Source: Crossiella sp. S99.2 (GTDB lineage Bacteria > Actinomycetota > Actinomycetes > Mycobacteriales > Pseudonocardiaceae). From it: a DNA stretch of 64,000 nucleotides. Location: NCBI RefSeq assembly GCF_023094165.1, contig NZ_JALMDK010000003.1, forward strand, positions 248,001 to 312,000. Reading direction: 5' to 3'. The notes under the pieces were generated by a model. The model saw nothing but the letters and a program-made list of their open reading frames with translations. It searched no databases and had not been told where the DNA came from. Made by a program: the position numbers and the translations under genes. Shown here piece by piece: positions 43,925 through 52,435 of the stretch; positions within the stretch are counted from its first letter, which is position 1, and the number at the start of each line of letters is the position of its first letter.

Positions 43925-45882
43925 GAACGCAATTCCAGCGCGGGCACTCCGGCCGGGCTGAACCCGAGGGTCTGGCCGAAGAAGGACAGCTCGGCTTCTA
44001 GGGCGGCCTGGATGTTCTCCGCCCGCCGGAACCCGTGCTGCTCACCCTCGAAACTGCGGTAGGCGTGCGGGATCCCCTTGCCCGCCAAGGCTTCCAGAAA
44101 CCGGTCGCACTGTTCCGGCGGGCACACCTGGTCCTCCAGGCCCTGCAGCAGCAGGATCGGCCCGGCGAGCTGGTCCACCCGGTTGGACGGGGAGCGCTCC
44201 CGGTAGCGGGCCTCTGCTTCAGGCAGTGCGCCGACCAGGCCGTCGAGGTAGCGGGACTCGAAGTCGTGGGTGCCGCCACCGGCGAAGGACAGCAGGTCCA
44301 GCACCGGGAAGTAGGCCGCCCCACCCCGGTAGGTGGCCACCGAGGTCAGTGAGGCAGCGGTGGTCCAGCCGCCGGCGCTGCCGCCGCGAATGCCCAGCCG
44401 TAGCGGGTCGGCGGTGCCCTCGGCTGCCAGGGCCTCGGCCACGGTGGCGCAGTCCTGGACGTCGACCACGCCCCATGCCTCGCGCAGCCGGTCCCGGAAG
44501 GCGCGGCCGTAGCCGCTGGAGCCGCCGTAGTTGACCGCGACCACGCCGATGCCGCGGCTGGTGAAGTAGGCGAAATCGGCGCTCAGCGTGGGGGAGACCT
44601 CGCCGGTGGGGCCGCCGTGCACGTGCACCAGGAACGGCGGGCGCTCGCCCTCCGGCGCGGTGAAGTCGGGGTTGTGCGGCAGGTAGACGTAGGCGGGGAT
44701 GCCGACGCCGTCCGGGCCCGCGAAGATCCGCTCGACCACCGGTGGCAGGTAGGCCGGGTCGGGCAGTCCCGCGGGCTGGCCGGTGAGCGTGGTCAGCTGC
44801 CCGGTGCGCAGGTCGACCTGGGCGACGGCGGGTGCGGCGGCCGGGCCCGCGGCGACGCCGGTGACCAGGTGGCCGTCCCGGGCGAACGTGGTGCGCCACA
44901 CCGGAAGCGGCAGGTCCAGCGCGGTCAGCTCGCCGGTGTCCTCGGTCAGCACGGCGAGTCCGTGTCTGCCGCGCAACAGGTGTCTGCCGTCGTCGAGCGG
45001 GACGAACCAGCTCGCGCCGAGTGTCCACAGTGGACCGCCGTAGTCGGCTTCGACCCGGTGCAGGGCGCGCTGAGTGCCGTCCAGGCTCACTCGGTGGAGG
45101 TTCCACCAGCCGTCCGGGTCGGTCATCGCGTACAGCGAGTGGTCGTCGGCCCACTCGAACTGGCAGACCGACTCGGCCGGTCCGCCCGCCACCACCTGGT
45201 GCGGTCCGGCGGTTCCGTCGCCGGTCAGCTCGGCCACGCACAGTTCGGTGCCGTCCCAGGGCATGGCTGGGTGGTTCCAGCCGATCCAGGCCAGGTGACG
45301 ACCGTCCGGACTGGCCTGGGGCGCGCTCATGAACCGGTGGCTGGCGGCCAGCACCCGGATCGCGGCGGGGTCGGTGGCGGCCGCGCCGGAGACCGGGATC
45401 GCGATCAGCTCGCGCAGCAGGTCGGTGGGCTGGTCGCCGGTGATGGTCTCCCGGACGCACCAGATCTCGGCGCCGTCAGGGCCGGGACGCAGGTCGCCGT
45501 AGCGGAAGCCGTGCTCGCGCTCGGGCACCGGGGTCAGCGGGACCGGCTCGCCGCTGGCCGCGTCGACCAGGTGGATCCGCTGGTCGGCCCAGTCGGTGAA
45601 GGCCACCCGGTCACCGTCGCCGGTGGTCAGCACCGTGTAGGGCGCGCCGCCGTACTCGTGCAGCCGGTTGCGCGCGCTCCACGGCGCCGCCAGCACCTGC
45701 TCGGCCTGCTCGCCGGCCCGGCCGCGCAGCAGGGTGACCCGGCCGCCCTCGGTGGGCCTGCCCTCGGTCCAGTAGGTGAAGCCACCGTGCGCGCGCACCC
45801 AGTGCGGCGGCGCGGTGACGGCGCTCGCGTCGGCGGCGCTGATCGGCGATGTCCAGTTGCCATACCCCAGTACGGTGACCAC
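43921..45882 (-). CDS. S9-family prolyl oligopeptidase/acylaminoacyl peptidase
   Basis: 653 aa. A seven-blade propeller-like N-terminal domain (~1-395) with repeated SPDGRHLAWIGWNH-type blades precedes an alpha/beta hydrolase: PPFLVHVHGGPTGEVSPT, GIGVVAVNYGGSSGYGRAFRDRL, nucleophile GIRGGSAGGWTT (~500), ILLLQGLEDQVCPPEQ (Asp), GEQHGFRRAENI (His). Minus-strand TAGGCT (45890-45895) lies 7 nt from the GTG, a leaderless start. It shares a coupled operon with the S66 peptidase, a pair of peptide-trimming enzymes. Confidence 0.9.
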   Translation of the reverse strand: MVTVLGYGNWTSPISAADASAVTAPPHWVRAHGGFTYWTEGRPTEGGRVTLLRGRAGEQAEQVLAAPWSARNRLHEYGGAPYTVLTTGDGDRVAFTDWADQRIHLVDAASGEPVPLTPVPEREHGFRYGDLRPGPDGAEIWCVRETITGDQPTDLLRELIAIPVSGAAATDPAAIRVLAASHRFMSAPQASPDGRHLAWIGWNHPAMPWDGTELCVAELTGDGTAGPHQVVAGGPAESVCQFEWADDHSLYAMTDPDGWWNLHRVSLDGTQRALHRVEADYGGPLWTLGASWFVPLDDGRHLLRGRHGLAVLTEDTGELTALDLPLPVWRTTFARDGHLVTGVAAGPAAAPAVAQVDLRTGQLTTLTGQPAGLPDPAYLPPVVERIFAGPDGVGIPAYVYLPHNPDFTAPEGERPPFLVHVHGGPTGEVSPTLSADFAYFTSRGIGVVAVNYGGSSGYGRAFRDRLREAWGVVDVQDCATVAEALAAEGTADPLRLGIRGGSAGGWTTAASLTSVATYRGGAAYFPVLDLLSFAGGGTHDFESRYLDGLVGALPEAEARYRERSPSNRVDQLAGPILLLQGLEDQVCPPEQCDRFLEALAGKGIPHAYRSFEGEQHGFRRAENIQAALEAELSFFGQTLGFSPAGVPALELRS

Positions 45883-46024
45883 GATCGCGAGCCTAACCGG
45901 CTACCGTCCGATGTCGACAGAAGATCACCGGAGTGATCGTCAGCAGGTGAATTCGCGTCGCGGATCCCGGATGGTGGGGATGCCTCTGCCGCGCTCGGGG
46001 CCGTGGCCTAGGGTCAGTGGTGCC

Positions 46025-46591
46025 ATGGCACGTGTCATTCACCTCTTCCGCCAGCCCGAACGGTTCATCGCCGGAACCGTCGGGCAACCAGGCGACCGCT
46101 CGTTCTACCTCCAGGCCAGCGAGAACGGCCGTACCGTCAGCGTGTTGCTGGAGAAGCAGCAGGTGTCGGTGCTGGCCGAACGGCTGGGCGCGCTGCTTGA
46201 GGAGGTACAACGGCGCTTCAGCGCCGAGGTGCCGCCCGACGCGCCGGACGACCTCGTCGACACCGAACCCCTCGAAGTGCCCCTCGAGGAGGAGTTCCGC
46301 GTCGGCACCATGGGTCTGGGCTGGGACGCCGAAGCCAGCGCTGTCGTCGTCGAACTGCTCGCCGTCACCGAGGAGGAGATCGACGAGTCGGTCGTGCTCG
46401 ACGACACCGAGGAGGGTCCCGACGCCGTCCGGGTCTTCCTCACCCCGGTGCAGGCCAGGGCGTTCGCCCAGCGCGCCGAACGAGTGGTGGGCGCAGGCCG
46501 CAAACCCTGTCCGCTGTGCAACGAGCCGCTCGACGCCGAAGGCCACGTGTGCCCGCGGCAGAACGGCTACCGCCGCGGCGAGCCGAGCTGA
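46025..46591 (+). CDS. DUF3090 family protein
   Basis: 188 aa, recognised by IHLFRQPERFIAGTVGQPGDRSFYLQA, LEKQQVSVLAERL, and a C-terminal zinc-like knuckle PCPLCNEPLDAEGHVCPRQNGYRR (four Cys). DUF3090 is conserved across actinobacteria next to a SCO1664-type gene and often near mshC; the mycothiol ligase gene is not beside it here. Function is unknown. Confidence 0.9.
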   Translation: MARVIHLFRQPERFIAGTVGQPGDRSFYLQASENGRTVSVLLEKQQVSVLAERLGALLEEVQRRFSAEVPPDAPDDLVDTEPLEVPLEEEFRVGTMGLGWDAEASAVVVELLAVTEEEIDESVVLDDTEEGPDAVRVFLTPVQARAFAQRAERVVGAGRKPCPLCNEPLDAEGHVCPRQNGYRRGEPS

Positions 46592-46599
46592 GCACGCCG

Positions 46600-47394
46600 G
46601 TGCGGCCTGGGGATGACGGCGCGGTCGAACTGCTGACCCGTGGGACACTGGACGTGCAGGGCAGGCTGGTCGACGCCTCCAACGCGACGCTGTTCTGCGG
46701 CATCGAGCACAACGGTGTGCAGGCGCAGTGCGTGTACAAACCGATCCGCGGCGAACGCCCGCTGTGGGACTTCCCGGACGGCACCCTGGCCGGCCGCGAG
46801 GTGGCGACCTACCTGGTGTCGGAGGCGGCCGGTTTCGGGCTGGTGCCGCCGACCATCCTGCGGCCAGGCCCGTTCGGCGAGGGCATGGTCCAGCTGTGGG
46901 TCGACACCGAACCCGAGGCGGACCTGGTCGACCTGCTGCCGCCCGCGGAGGTGCCGCCGGGCTGGAAGGAAGTGCTGCGCGCGCACGACCGCTACGGCGA
47001 CCCCGCGGCGCTGGCGCATGCCGACCACCCGCGGATGCGGTTGCTGGCCGCGCTGGACGTGGTGGTGAACAACGCCGACCGCAAGGGCGGACACGTGCTG
47101 CACGAGGTCGGCGGCGCGGTGTACGGGGTCGATCACGGGATTTGCCTCAACGCCGAGGACAAGTTGCGGACGGTGTTGTGGGGGTGGCTGGGGGAGCCGC
47201 TGGGGGATGCGGCGGTGGATGGATTGCGGCGGTTGCTGGCCGGGCTGGGTGGGGAGTTCGGGGAGTCGTTGCACGAGCACCTGACGATCACCGAGGTGCG
47301 GATGCTGGCTGAACGGACGGAGAAATTGCTGGGGGCTGGGGTTTTTCCGGCGCCGGGTGGTGACTGGCCGCCGATTCCTTGGCCTGCTTTTTAG
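46600..47394 (+). CDS. SCO1664-type predicted kinase-fold protein
   Basis: 264 aa. YKPIRGERPLWDFPDGTLAGREVATYLVSEAAGFGLVPPTIL, MRLLAALDVVVNNADRKGGHVL and VYGVDHGICLN follow PI3/4-kinase/HipA-like core motifs (phosphate-binding Lys, NxxDRK, DHG). The start is uncertain; GTG 46600, 9 nt after the DUF3090 stop, is the first plausible one, and a CTG or coupled start slightly upstream cannot be excluded. The DUF3090-SCO1664 pair is widely conserved in actinobacteria; the substrate is unknown. Confidence 0.8.
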   Translation: MRPGDDGAVELLTRGTLDVQGRLVDASNATLFCGIEHNGVQAQCVYKPIRGERPLWDFPDGTLAGREVATYLVSEAAGFGLVPPTILRPGPFGEGMVQLWVDTEPEADLVDLLPPAEVPPGWKEVLRAHDRYGDPAALAHADHPRMRLLAALDVVVNNADRKGGHVLHEVGGAVYGVDHGICLNAEDKLRTVLWGWLGEPLGDAAVDGLRRLLAGLGGEFGESLHEHLTITEVRMLAERTEKLLGAGVFPAPGGDWPPIPWPAF

Positions 47395-48011
47395 GCGATC
47401 GGGTTTGGACGGTCTGGTTTAGGCGGTCTGGGGGCTGGCTTGGGTGGGTGCTGACTCGGGCTGGCTCAGGTGTTGGCTCAGCTGAGCATTGGCTCAGGTG
47501 GGCGGCGAATTTGCGGATGCTGACGTGCTGGTGGGACGCTCGGAGTTCGCGTGGGTTTCGAGGAATCTGGGTGTTGTGGCGGTGCTTAGGCCCAGGTCGC
47601 TGAGGATCTTTCACCCGTTCGGGGTAGAAGATCCAGACGGCGAGGCAACCAAAACGGGGGTTTGAGCGTTCCGCTAGTGAGCGGTGGCGGGGCGGAGGGC
47701 CGGAGGCTCGGATCGGCTGGTGCTCGGGCTCAGATTCGGGCTCAGATTCGGGCTCGGGTGAGTCATGGGAGCTGGCCGAGTGGGAGATGGCCGAGGTCGG
47801 CAGGCTCGGTCGGCCGTGGGGAGGGCTGTCGGCTCCGGCGCCAGCGGCCGGATGACGGGCGAGGCGTGCGGGGATGGGTGTGCGGATGTGGGGCGCGCTG
47901 GGTGGCGTGTGCCGGGTGGGGTCTGCCGGGTGGGATGTGCGGGCCGTGGTCGGGGCTGTGACCTGGGTGATTGCGCGGGCTCTTGTCGGGGCTGGGGGTT
48001 AGGTTGGCCGG
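47395..48011. other. 617-bp intergenic region with repeats
   Basis: No gene is supported on either strand. It holds GGCTCAG-type short repeats (47450-47505), copy C of the dispersed repeat (47643-47710), and the tandem CGGGCTCAGATT (47724-47760). Confidence 0.6.
47643..47710 (+). repeat. Dispersed repeat, copy C
   Basis: AGGCAACCAAAACGGGGG, GCGTTCCGCTAGTGAGCGGTGG and GCGGGGCGGAGGGCCGGAGG match copy B. The CCGCTAGTGAGCGG hairpin is kept; the ACGCGG stem of copy B is not. Confidence 0.75.
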
Positions 48012-50462
48012 GTGCTGCTGAGTGAGGTGTTGGCTGGTGGGCCCGCGGATGTGCTGACCCGGGTGCTGGGGTTGTCGCGGGATCGGCGGCGGGAACTGGT
48101 GCCGGAGTTGACGGCCGTGTTGCGGGACGGGTGGGAGATTGTCGAGGGGCCGCCGGGGACCTTTGGCGCGCGGGATCCCCAGGGAGCCGAGCGGGCGTCG
48201 GTGGCGTTGATGGTGGCCGTTTCGGCGCGGGATCCGTTGTGGGGGGAGTTGCGGGTCGGGGATCCGGGGATCTTGCGGCGGGTGTTGCTGGAGCAGGCCC
48301 CTGCCGAGCGGGCGGTGCTGGCTGAGCGGGCGGTGCGGGGGCCGGTGGGGTGGGGGGTTGTGCGGGAGTTGGTTCGGGCTGGGGAGCTTGAGCCGGTGCG
48401 GACCGCGGAGTACTTCGCGGGGTGGTTCGCGTGGCCTTGGGGGCAGGGGGAGGCGAGGCTGGCTGATCGGTTGCGGGGGGAGCCGGGGGCCTTGGCCGAG
48501 GTGTGGGAGTTGTTGCTGGTGGAGGGGGCGGGGGATTCGAGTTTTGCCGCCTATGACAAGTATGTGGCGGAGCAGGAGAAGTGGGCGCCCGCGCTGGTGG
48601 AGTTGAGCCGGAGTGGGGATGTTGACCGCGGGCGGTTGCTGGCACTGACCGTGGATGTGCTGGGGCGGGACTTCACGGCGTATCGGGCTCAGTGGTATGC
48701 GGCGTTGCATGAGGCGTTGGCGCCTACCCCGGCCGAGCGGGCCGAGTTGCAGCACCGGTATGCGCGGTTGTGTGGGAGTGGGTTGCCGCGGACGGTGTCC
48801 TTCGCGGTGAAGGCACTGGTCGCGGTGAACAAGGCTGGGCTGCTGGATGACGAGGTTGTGTTGCAGCATCTGCCCGCGGCGGCCGCGGGGCGGGGGACTG
48901 GGACGGCCAAGCTCGCGGTGCGGTTGGCGGGGGGTGTGGTGCGGCGGCGACCGGAACTGGCCGGCGTTGCGGCTGAGGTGTTTCGGGCTGGGATGGGGCA
49001 TGAGGCCTCGGATGTGCGGGAGCTGGCGGCGGTGCGGTTGGATGTGCCGCGGGAGGCGCCGGCGCCGGTGACGGTCGCGGAGTATCCGGAGCCGGTGGTG
49101 GTGCCGTGGGCTCAGCGGCGGATGCTGGTGCGGCCGTTGGTGGTGCCGGACTCGCCCGCTGCGTTGGCGGAGGGGCTTTCCTCGTTGCTGGCCGATGAGG
49201 GACAGGCGGATTTGTTCCTGGCGGTGTTGGACGGGGCGCAGCGGGTCAGTGGGGATGTCGCGGGGGCGTTGGCGCCGTTGGTGAAGCGGGCCAAGAAGGT
49301 GCTGGGTGCGCGGCAGCCGAGTCTGATGCAGCACCTGGTGGGCTCGTTGGTGCTGGGGTTGGCGGGGCAGGAGGTCGCGCCGCCGGAGCTGGGCTCGGGG
49401 TGGCAGCGGCCGTTGCGGCATCGGGTGGCGGCGGTGCTGGCGGGGACCGCGGTGCCGGTGTCGGCGGCCACGCATGAGGGTGGCTGGCTGGATCCGGTGG
49501 TGTTCGTGACGCGGATGATCGAACACCCGGAGGCGGCCCAGGACGATGTGGTGGACGCGTTGCTGCGGTTGGCGCCGGAGGGGCGGGCCGAGGCGCTGGC
49601 GCTGGCGGCCGGGTTGAGCGGGACTTACGCGGAGGTTGTGCGGTACGCGCTGGGTGGGGACGGCGTGGTCGCGGAGGACTGGGTGGGGCTGGCGGCGACC
49701 CGGGCGCGGTATCCGGCGGCGGCTGATCCGCTCGCCGCGCTGCGGGGCGAGCCGCGGCCGGAGGTGGTGTGGTCGGCGCGGGTGGGCAAGGACTCCTACG
49801 GGCTGACCAAGTTGTTCTTCGAGGAGAGCCCGGAGCCGGTGTGGCCCAAGGGGCAGTGGCTGGGCTGGGCGACCGAGTGGCCGTGGGACGGGGTGTGGGA
49901 CGGGTTCACCCTGCCGCATGAGGTGCTGGCCTCGCCCTATGACCGGGACTGGGTGGACGCCTCGGTGGCGCAGCACCTGTTCTACTACGACTTCGAGGTC
50001 GCCAGTCCCACCGAGGTGGCCGGGCTGACGCCGTATCTGGACCGGCCCTCGGCGCCGGGGTTCGCCGGGGTGATGATGATCGCGGCCGCGCTCAACACCC
50101 GGCGTGAGGAGGGCGCTCAGCTGGGGGTGGACGTCGCGGTGGCGTTGTTCGAGCAGCGGTTGCTGGGGCCGCGGGCCCTGGGGCGCGCGCTGGGTGTGCT
50201 GGGTGCGGAGCTGACGCCGACGCGGCTGGTCAAGCGGTTGTCGGTGGTGGCTGGGGAGCATCCGGCCGCGGTTCTGTCCACTGTGGACGCTCTGCTGCCC
50301 GCGCTGGATCCGGGGCTGCGCGGGGTGTTCGCGTTGCTGGAACTGGCCGCGGACCAGGTCGAGTGGGGCGCCGGGGCGATCAGCGTGGAGACCAGGGAGT
50401 GGCTGGGCGGGTTCAGTGGGTCGTCGAAGGCGGCGAAGGCGGCTTCACGACTGGCCCGCTGA
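48012..50462 (+). CDS. Large helical-repeat protein (DUF6493-like)
   Basis: 816 aa, rich in paired helices (RELVPELTAVLRDGWEIVEGP; RAVLAERAVRGPVGWGVVRELVRAGEL; SFAVKALVAVNKAGLLDDEVVLQHLP) suggesting HEAT-like repeats; resembles the DUF6493 family. No catalytic or TM region is seen. GTG 48012 has TAGGTT (48000-48005) 6 nt upstream, a leaderless start. Its end overlaps the convergent SWIM-finger gene by 18 nt. In other actinobacteria this pair is often neighbours, so a shared but unknown function is likely. Confidence 0.7.
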   Translation: MLLSEVLAGGPADVLTRVLGLSRDRRRELVPELTAVLRDGWEIVEGPPGTFGARDPQGAERASVALMVAVSARDPLWGELRVGDPGILRRVLLEQAPAERAVLAERAVRGPVGWGVVRELVRAGELEPVRTAEYFAGWFAWPWGQGEARLADRLRGEPGALAEVWELLLVEGAGDSSFAAYDKYVAEQEKWAPALVELSRSGDVDRGRLLALTVDVLGRDFTAYRAQWYAALHEALAPTPAERAELQHRYARLCGSGLPRTVSFAVKALVAVNKAGLLDDEVVLQHLPAAAAGRGTGTAKLAVRLAGGVVRRRPELAGVAAEVFRAGMGHEASDVRELAAVRLDVPREAPAPVTVAEYPEPVVVPWAQRRMLVRPLVVPDSPAALAEGLSSLLADEGQADLFLAVLDGAQRVSGDVAGALAPLVKRAKKVLGARQPSLMQHLVGSLVLGLAGQEVAPPELGSGWQRPLRHRVAAVLAGTAVPVSAATHEGGWLDPVVFVTRMIEHPEAAQDDVVDALLRLAPEGRAEALALAAGLSGTYAEVVRYALGGDGVVAEDWVGLAATRARYPAAADPLAALRGEPRPEVVWSARVGKDSYGLTKLFFEESPEPVWPKGQWLGWATEWPWDGVWDGFTLPHEVLASPYDRDWVDASVAQHLFYYDFEVASPTEVAGLTPYLDRPSAPGFAGVMMIAAALNTRREEGAQLGVDVAVALFEQRLLGPRALGRALGVLGAELTPTRLVKRLSVVAGEHPAAVLSTVDALLPALDPGLRGVFALLELAADQVEWGAGAISVETREWLGGFSGSSKAAKAASRLAR

Positions 50463-51581
50463 CAACCGGGCGGCCAGCAGGTGCGAGCACGGGCCCCGGC
50501 TCTCCTGGTGGTCGGCGAACCAGGCGCAGGTGCAGCCCGCGGGGTCGAGGCGGACGCGTTGCACCGAGCTGCCGTGCGCGATCTCGTAACCGCCTTCCGG
50601 CAGCGCGCGCACCGCGCCCGCCTCGACCAGGGCTTTCGCCTTGGTCAGGCGGGCGTTGCCGGGGGCCCGGCCCGAGGGCAGCGGGCGGGCGAACCAGGTG
50701 CCGTCGACGACGTCGTGGCCGGTGCGGCCGGTGACCAGGTCGTCCTCGGCGGCCAGGCCCGCGGCCAGTGCGGTCAGCCAGCCGCCCTCGCCGGAGAAAC
50801 CGCGGGACGGGGTGGGGGACAGGGTCACGGTCAGGCGGGCGCGGTCCAGGTGCAGCACCCAGCTGGCGACCTCGGCGCCGGGGGTGGTGTAGACAGAGAG
50901 GCCCTCGGTGAAGCGGACCAGGGGGTCGATCACGCGCAGCCGGTGCAGGCCGGTGGCCGGGATGGCCTCCGGGCCGCCTCTGGCGGTGAGTCGCAGGCCG
51001 CGGCCGGAGCGGACCGCCCAGGTGGTGGTGGGCTTGGTCGGGAGCCGGCGCAGGAACGCGCGGGCTTCGGCCTGACCCAGTTCGGCGCGCGGGGTGGCGT
51101 GGGCGGTGACCGCGGCGATCTCGGCGAAGCCGGCCACCCAGCGATCGGGCAGCGGCACCCGGGACTCCTGCTCGGCGCCGTCCAGGGTGCGTAGGGCGAT
51201 GCCGTCGCCGCGCACGGTCAGGTGCAGTGGTTCCTGGCCCGCCACGCCCGCCAGCACCGAGCGGGTCGACTCGGACAACTCGACGTTGGTGCAGCCGGTG
51301 CCGATCTGCCCGACCGGGCGCAGGTCCAGACGGGCGTGCACGCCGCAGCAGGGAGAGAAGGACTCGGCGCGCAGGATCCGCCCGTCCGCGGTGAACACCG
51401 GGTCGGACTCGGCGATGAGCCGGTTCACCATCGCCGGCGGCAGCCAGAACCGGGTGCGGGCGATCTTGCCCAGCACCAGCAGCGCCTGCGCGGACTGCGC
51501 GCCCGGTTCCAGGAGGCCGTCGACGATCGCCGGGGCCGCCAGGTCCAGGCCGGGGTGGCTGAGCAGGACGTCCGTGGTCAC
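50445..51581 (-). CDS. SWIM zinc-finger protein
   Basis: 378 aa. The C-terminal SWIM motif CTCAWFADHQESRGPCSHLLAARL (CxCxnCxH, ~350-373) is intact. A second cysteine cluster SPCCGVHARLDL lies near 78. The remainder is unrecognised (LTVTLSPTPSRGFSGEGGWLTALAAGLAAEDD). SWIM fingers bind DNA or proteins. Minus-strand TATCGT (51588-51593) lies 6 nt before the GTG, a leaderless start. It overlaps the DUF6493-like gene tail-to-tail. Confidence 0.82.
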   Translation of the reverse strand: MTTDVLLSHPGLDLAAPAIVDGLLEPGAQSAQALLVLGKIARTRFWLPPAMVNRLIAESDPVFTADGRILRAESFSPCCGVHARLDLRPVGQIGTGCTNVELSESTRSVLAGVAGQEPLHLTVRGDGIALRTLDGAEQESRVPLPDRWVAGFAEIAAVTAHATPRAELGQAEARAFLRRLPTKPTTTWAVRSGRGLRLTARGGPEAIPATGLHRLRVIDPLVRFTEGLSVYTTPGAEVASWVLHLDRARLTVTLSPTPSRGFSGEGGWLTALAAGLAAEDDLVTGRTGHDVVDGTWFARPLPSGRAPGNARLTKAKALVEAGAVRALPEGGYEIAHGSSVQRVRLDPAGCTCAWFADHQESRGPCSHLLAARLSAGQS

Positions 51582-51606
51582 CTCGACACGATAGCCACGG
51601 GCACTG

Positions 51607-52044
51607 TCAGGGCAGGCGTTCGCCGGTTTCCAGAAGGGTTTTGAGGCCGGAGAGGATCGCGGGCCAGCCCTGCGAGACCGAGGCGCGCACCTGACCGCGC
51701 GGGTCGAACCGGTCGTGGGTGAGGGTGAGTTTCACCGTCTCGCCGTCGGGTTCCAGGGTGAAGGTGACCCGGGAGGTGTCCTCGGCGTGCAGGTCTGGGT
51801 AGTCCGCGCCAACCTTGAAGGTGTAGCTGAGGCGGTGTGGCGGATCGGCTTCCAGGACGGTCTCGCCGGAGGTGCCCAGGCTGCCGTCCTCGTTGCGCCA
51901 GTGGATGGGGGAGCCGGGCCGCCAGTCCGAGACCAGGTGCACGCCGTAGTACTGCTCGGTGAATTCGCCGGTGGTCAGGGCGGTCCACAAGGTGTCCGGG
52001 GTGGTTTTGATGTAGGTGACGTAGATGAAGTCGAGGTCACTCAT
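51607..52044 (-). CDS. SRPBCC/AHSA1-type protein
   Basis: 145 aa START-like fold: FIYVTYIKTTPDTLWTALTTGEFTEQYYGVHLVSDWRPGSPIHWRNEDG, ending SQGWPAILSGLKTLLETGE. Such proteins bind lipophilic ligands or act with Hsp90-like partners. Its ATG overlaps the arsR stop by 8 nt, the usual arsR-AHSA1 tandem, in which the SRPBCC protein is the repressed gene. Confidence 0.9.
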   Translation of the reverse strand: MSDLDFIYVTYIKTTPDTLWTALTTGEFTEQYYGVHLVSDWRPGSPIHWRNEDGSLGTSGETVLEADPPHRLSYTFKVGADYPDLHAEDTSRVTFTLEPDGETVKLTLTHDRFDPRGQVRASVSQGWPAILSGLKTLLETGERLP

Positions 52045-52357
52045 CGTTGTCCTCCAAGGCTTTCTTGAGGGTGGCCAGGGCCTGTAGGTGTTGCCGGTTG
52101 TATTTGCCGAGCCACCGGTTGGTGATGTCGTTGAGCGGGGCCGGATTGAGGTAGTGCAGTTTTTCCCGGCCGGAGCGAGTGGTCGCGACCAGGTTGGCGG
52201 CCTCCAGGATGGCCAGGTGTTTGGTCACCGCCTGCCGGGTGAGGCCGGTGCCCGCGCACAGTTCGTGCAGGCGCTGGCCGTCGTGCGTGTGCAGGGCGTC
52301 CAGGAGGCGGCGGCGGGTGGGGTCGGCCAGGGCCTTGAACACCGCGTCGAAGTCCAT
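52037..52357 (-). CDS. ArsR-family repressor
   Basis: 106 aa winged helix: MDFDAVFKALADPTRRRLLDALHTHDGQRLHELCAGTGLTRQAVTKHLAILEAANLVATTRSGREKLHYL. It lacks an obvious metal CxC pair, so it probably senses an organic ligand or protein signal. Two GCAACC-N4-GGTTGC palindromes stand 16 and 53 bp upstream of its start. It is coupled to the SRPBCC gene. Confidence 0.92.
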   Translation of the reverse strand: MDFDAVFKALADPTRRRLLDALHTHDGQRLHELCAGTGLTRQAVTKHLAILEAANLVATTRSGREKLHYLNPAPLNDITNRWLGKYNRQHLQALATLKKALEDNDE

Positions 52358-52372
52358 CCGGGCGCCTCCATT

Positions 52373-52425
52373 GGCAACCAGGCGGTTGCCTTTCTGGCGG
52401 CAAGATTAGGCAACCGCCTGGTTGC
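52373..52425. promoter_or_regulatory. Twin operators GCAACC-N4-GGTTGC
   Basis: GGCAACC-AGGC-GGTTGCC (52373-52390) and GCAACC-GCCT-GGTTGC (52410-52425) are perfect 6-7-bp inverted repeats with related centres, 36 bp apart. They lie directly upstream of arsR and also close to the 3' end of the neighbouring gene, so their target is the arsR-SRPBCC operon. Confidence 0.7.
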
Positions 52426-52435
52426 GTGTCAAGGG

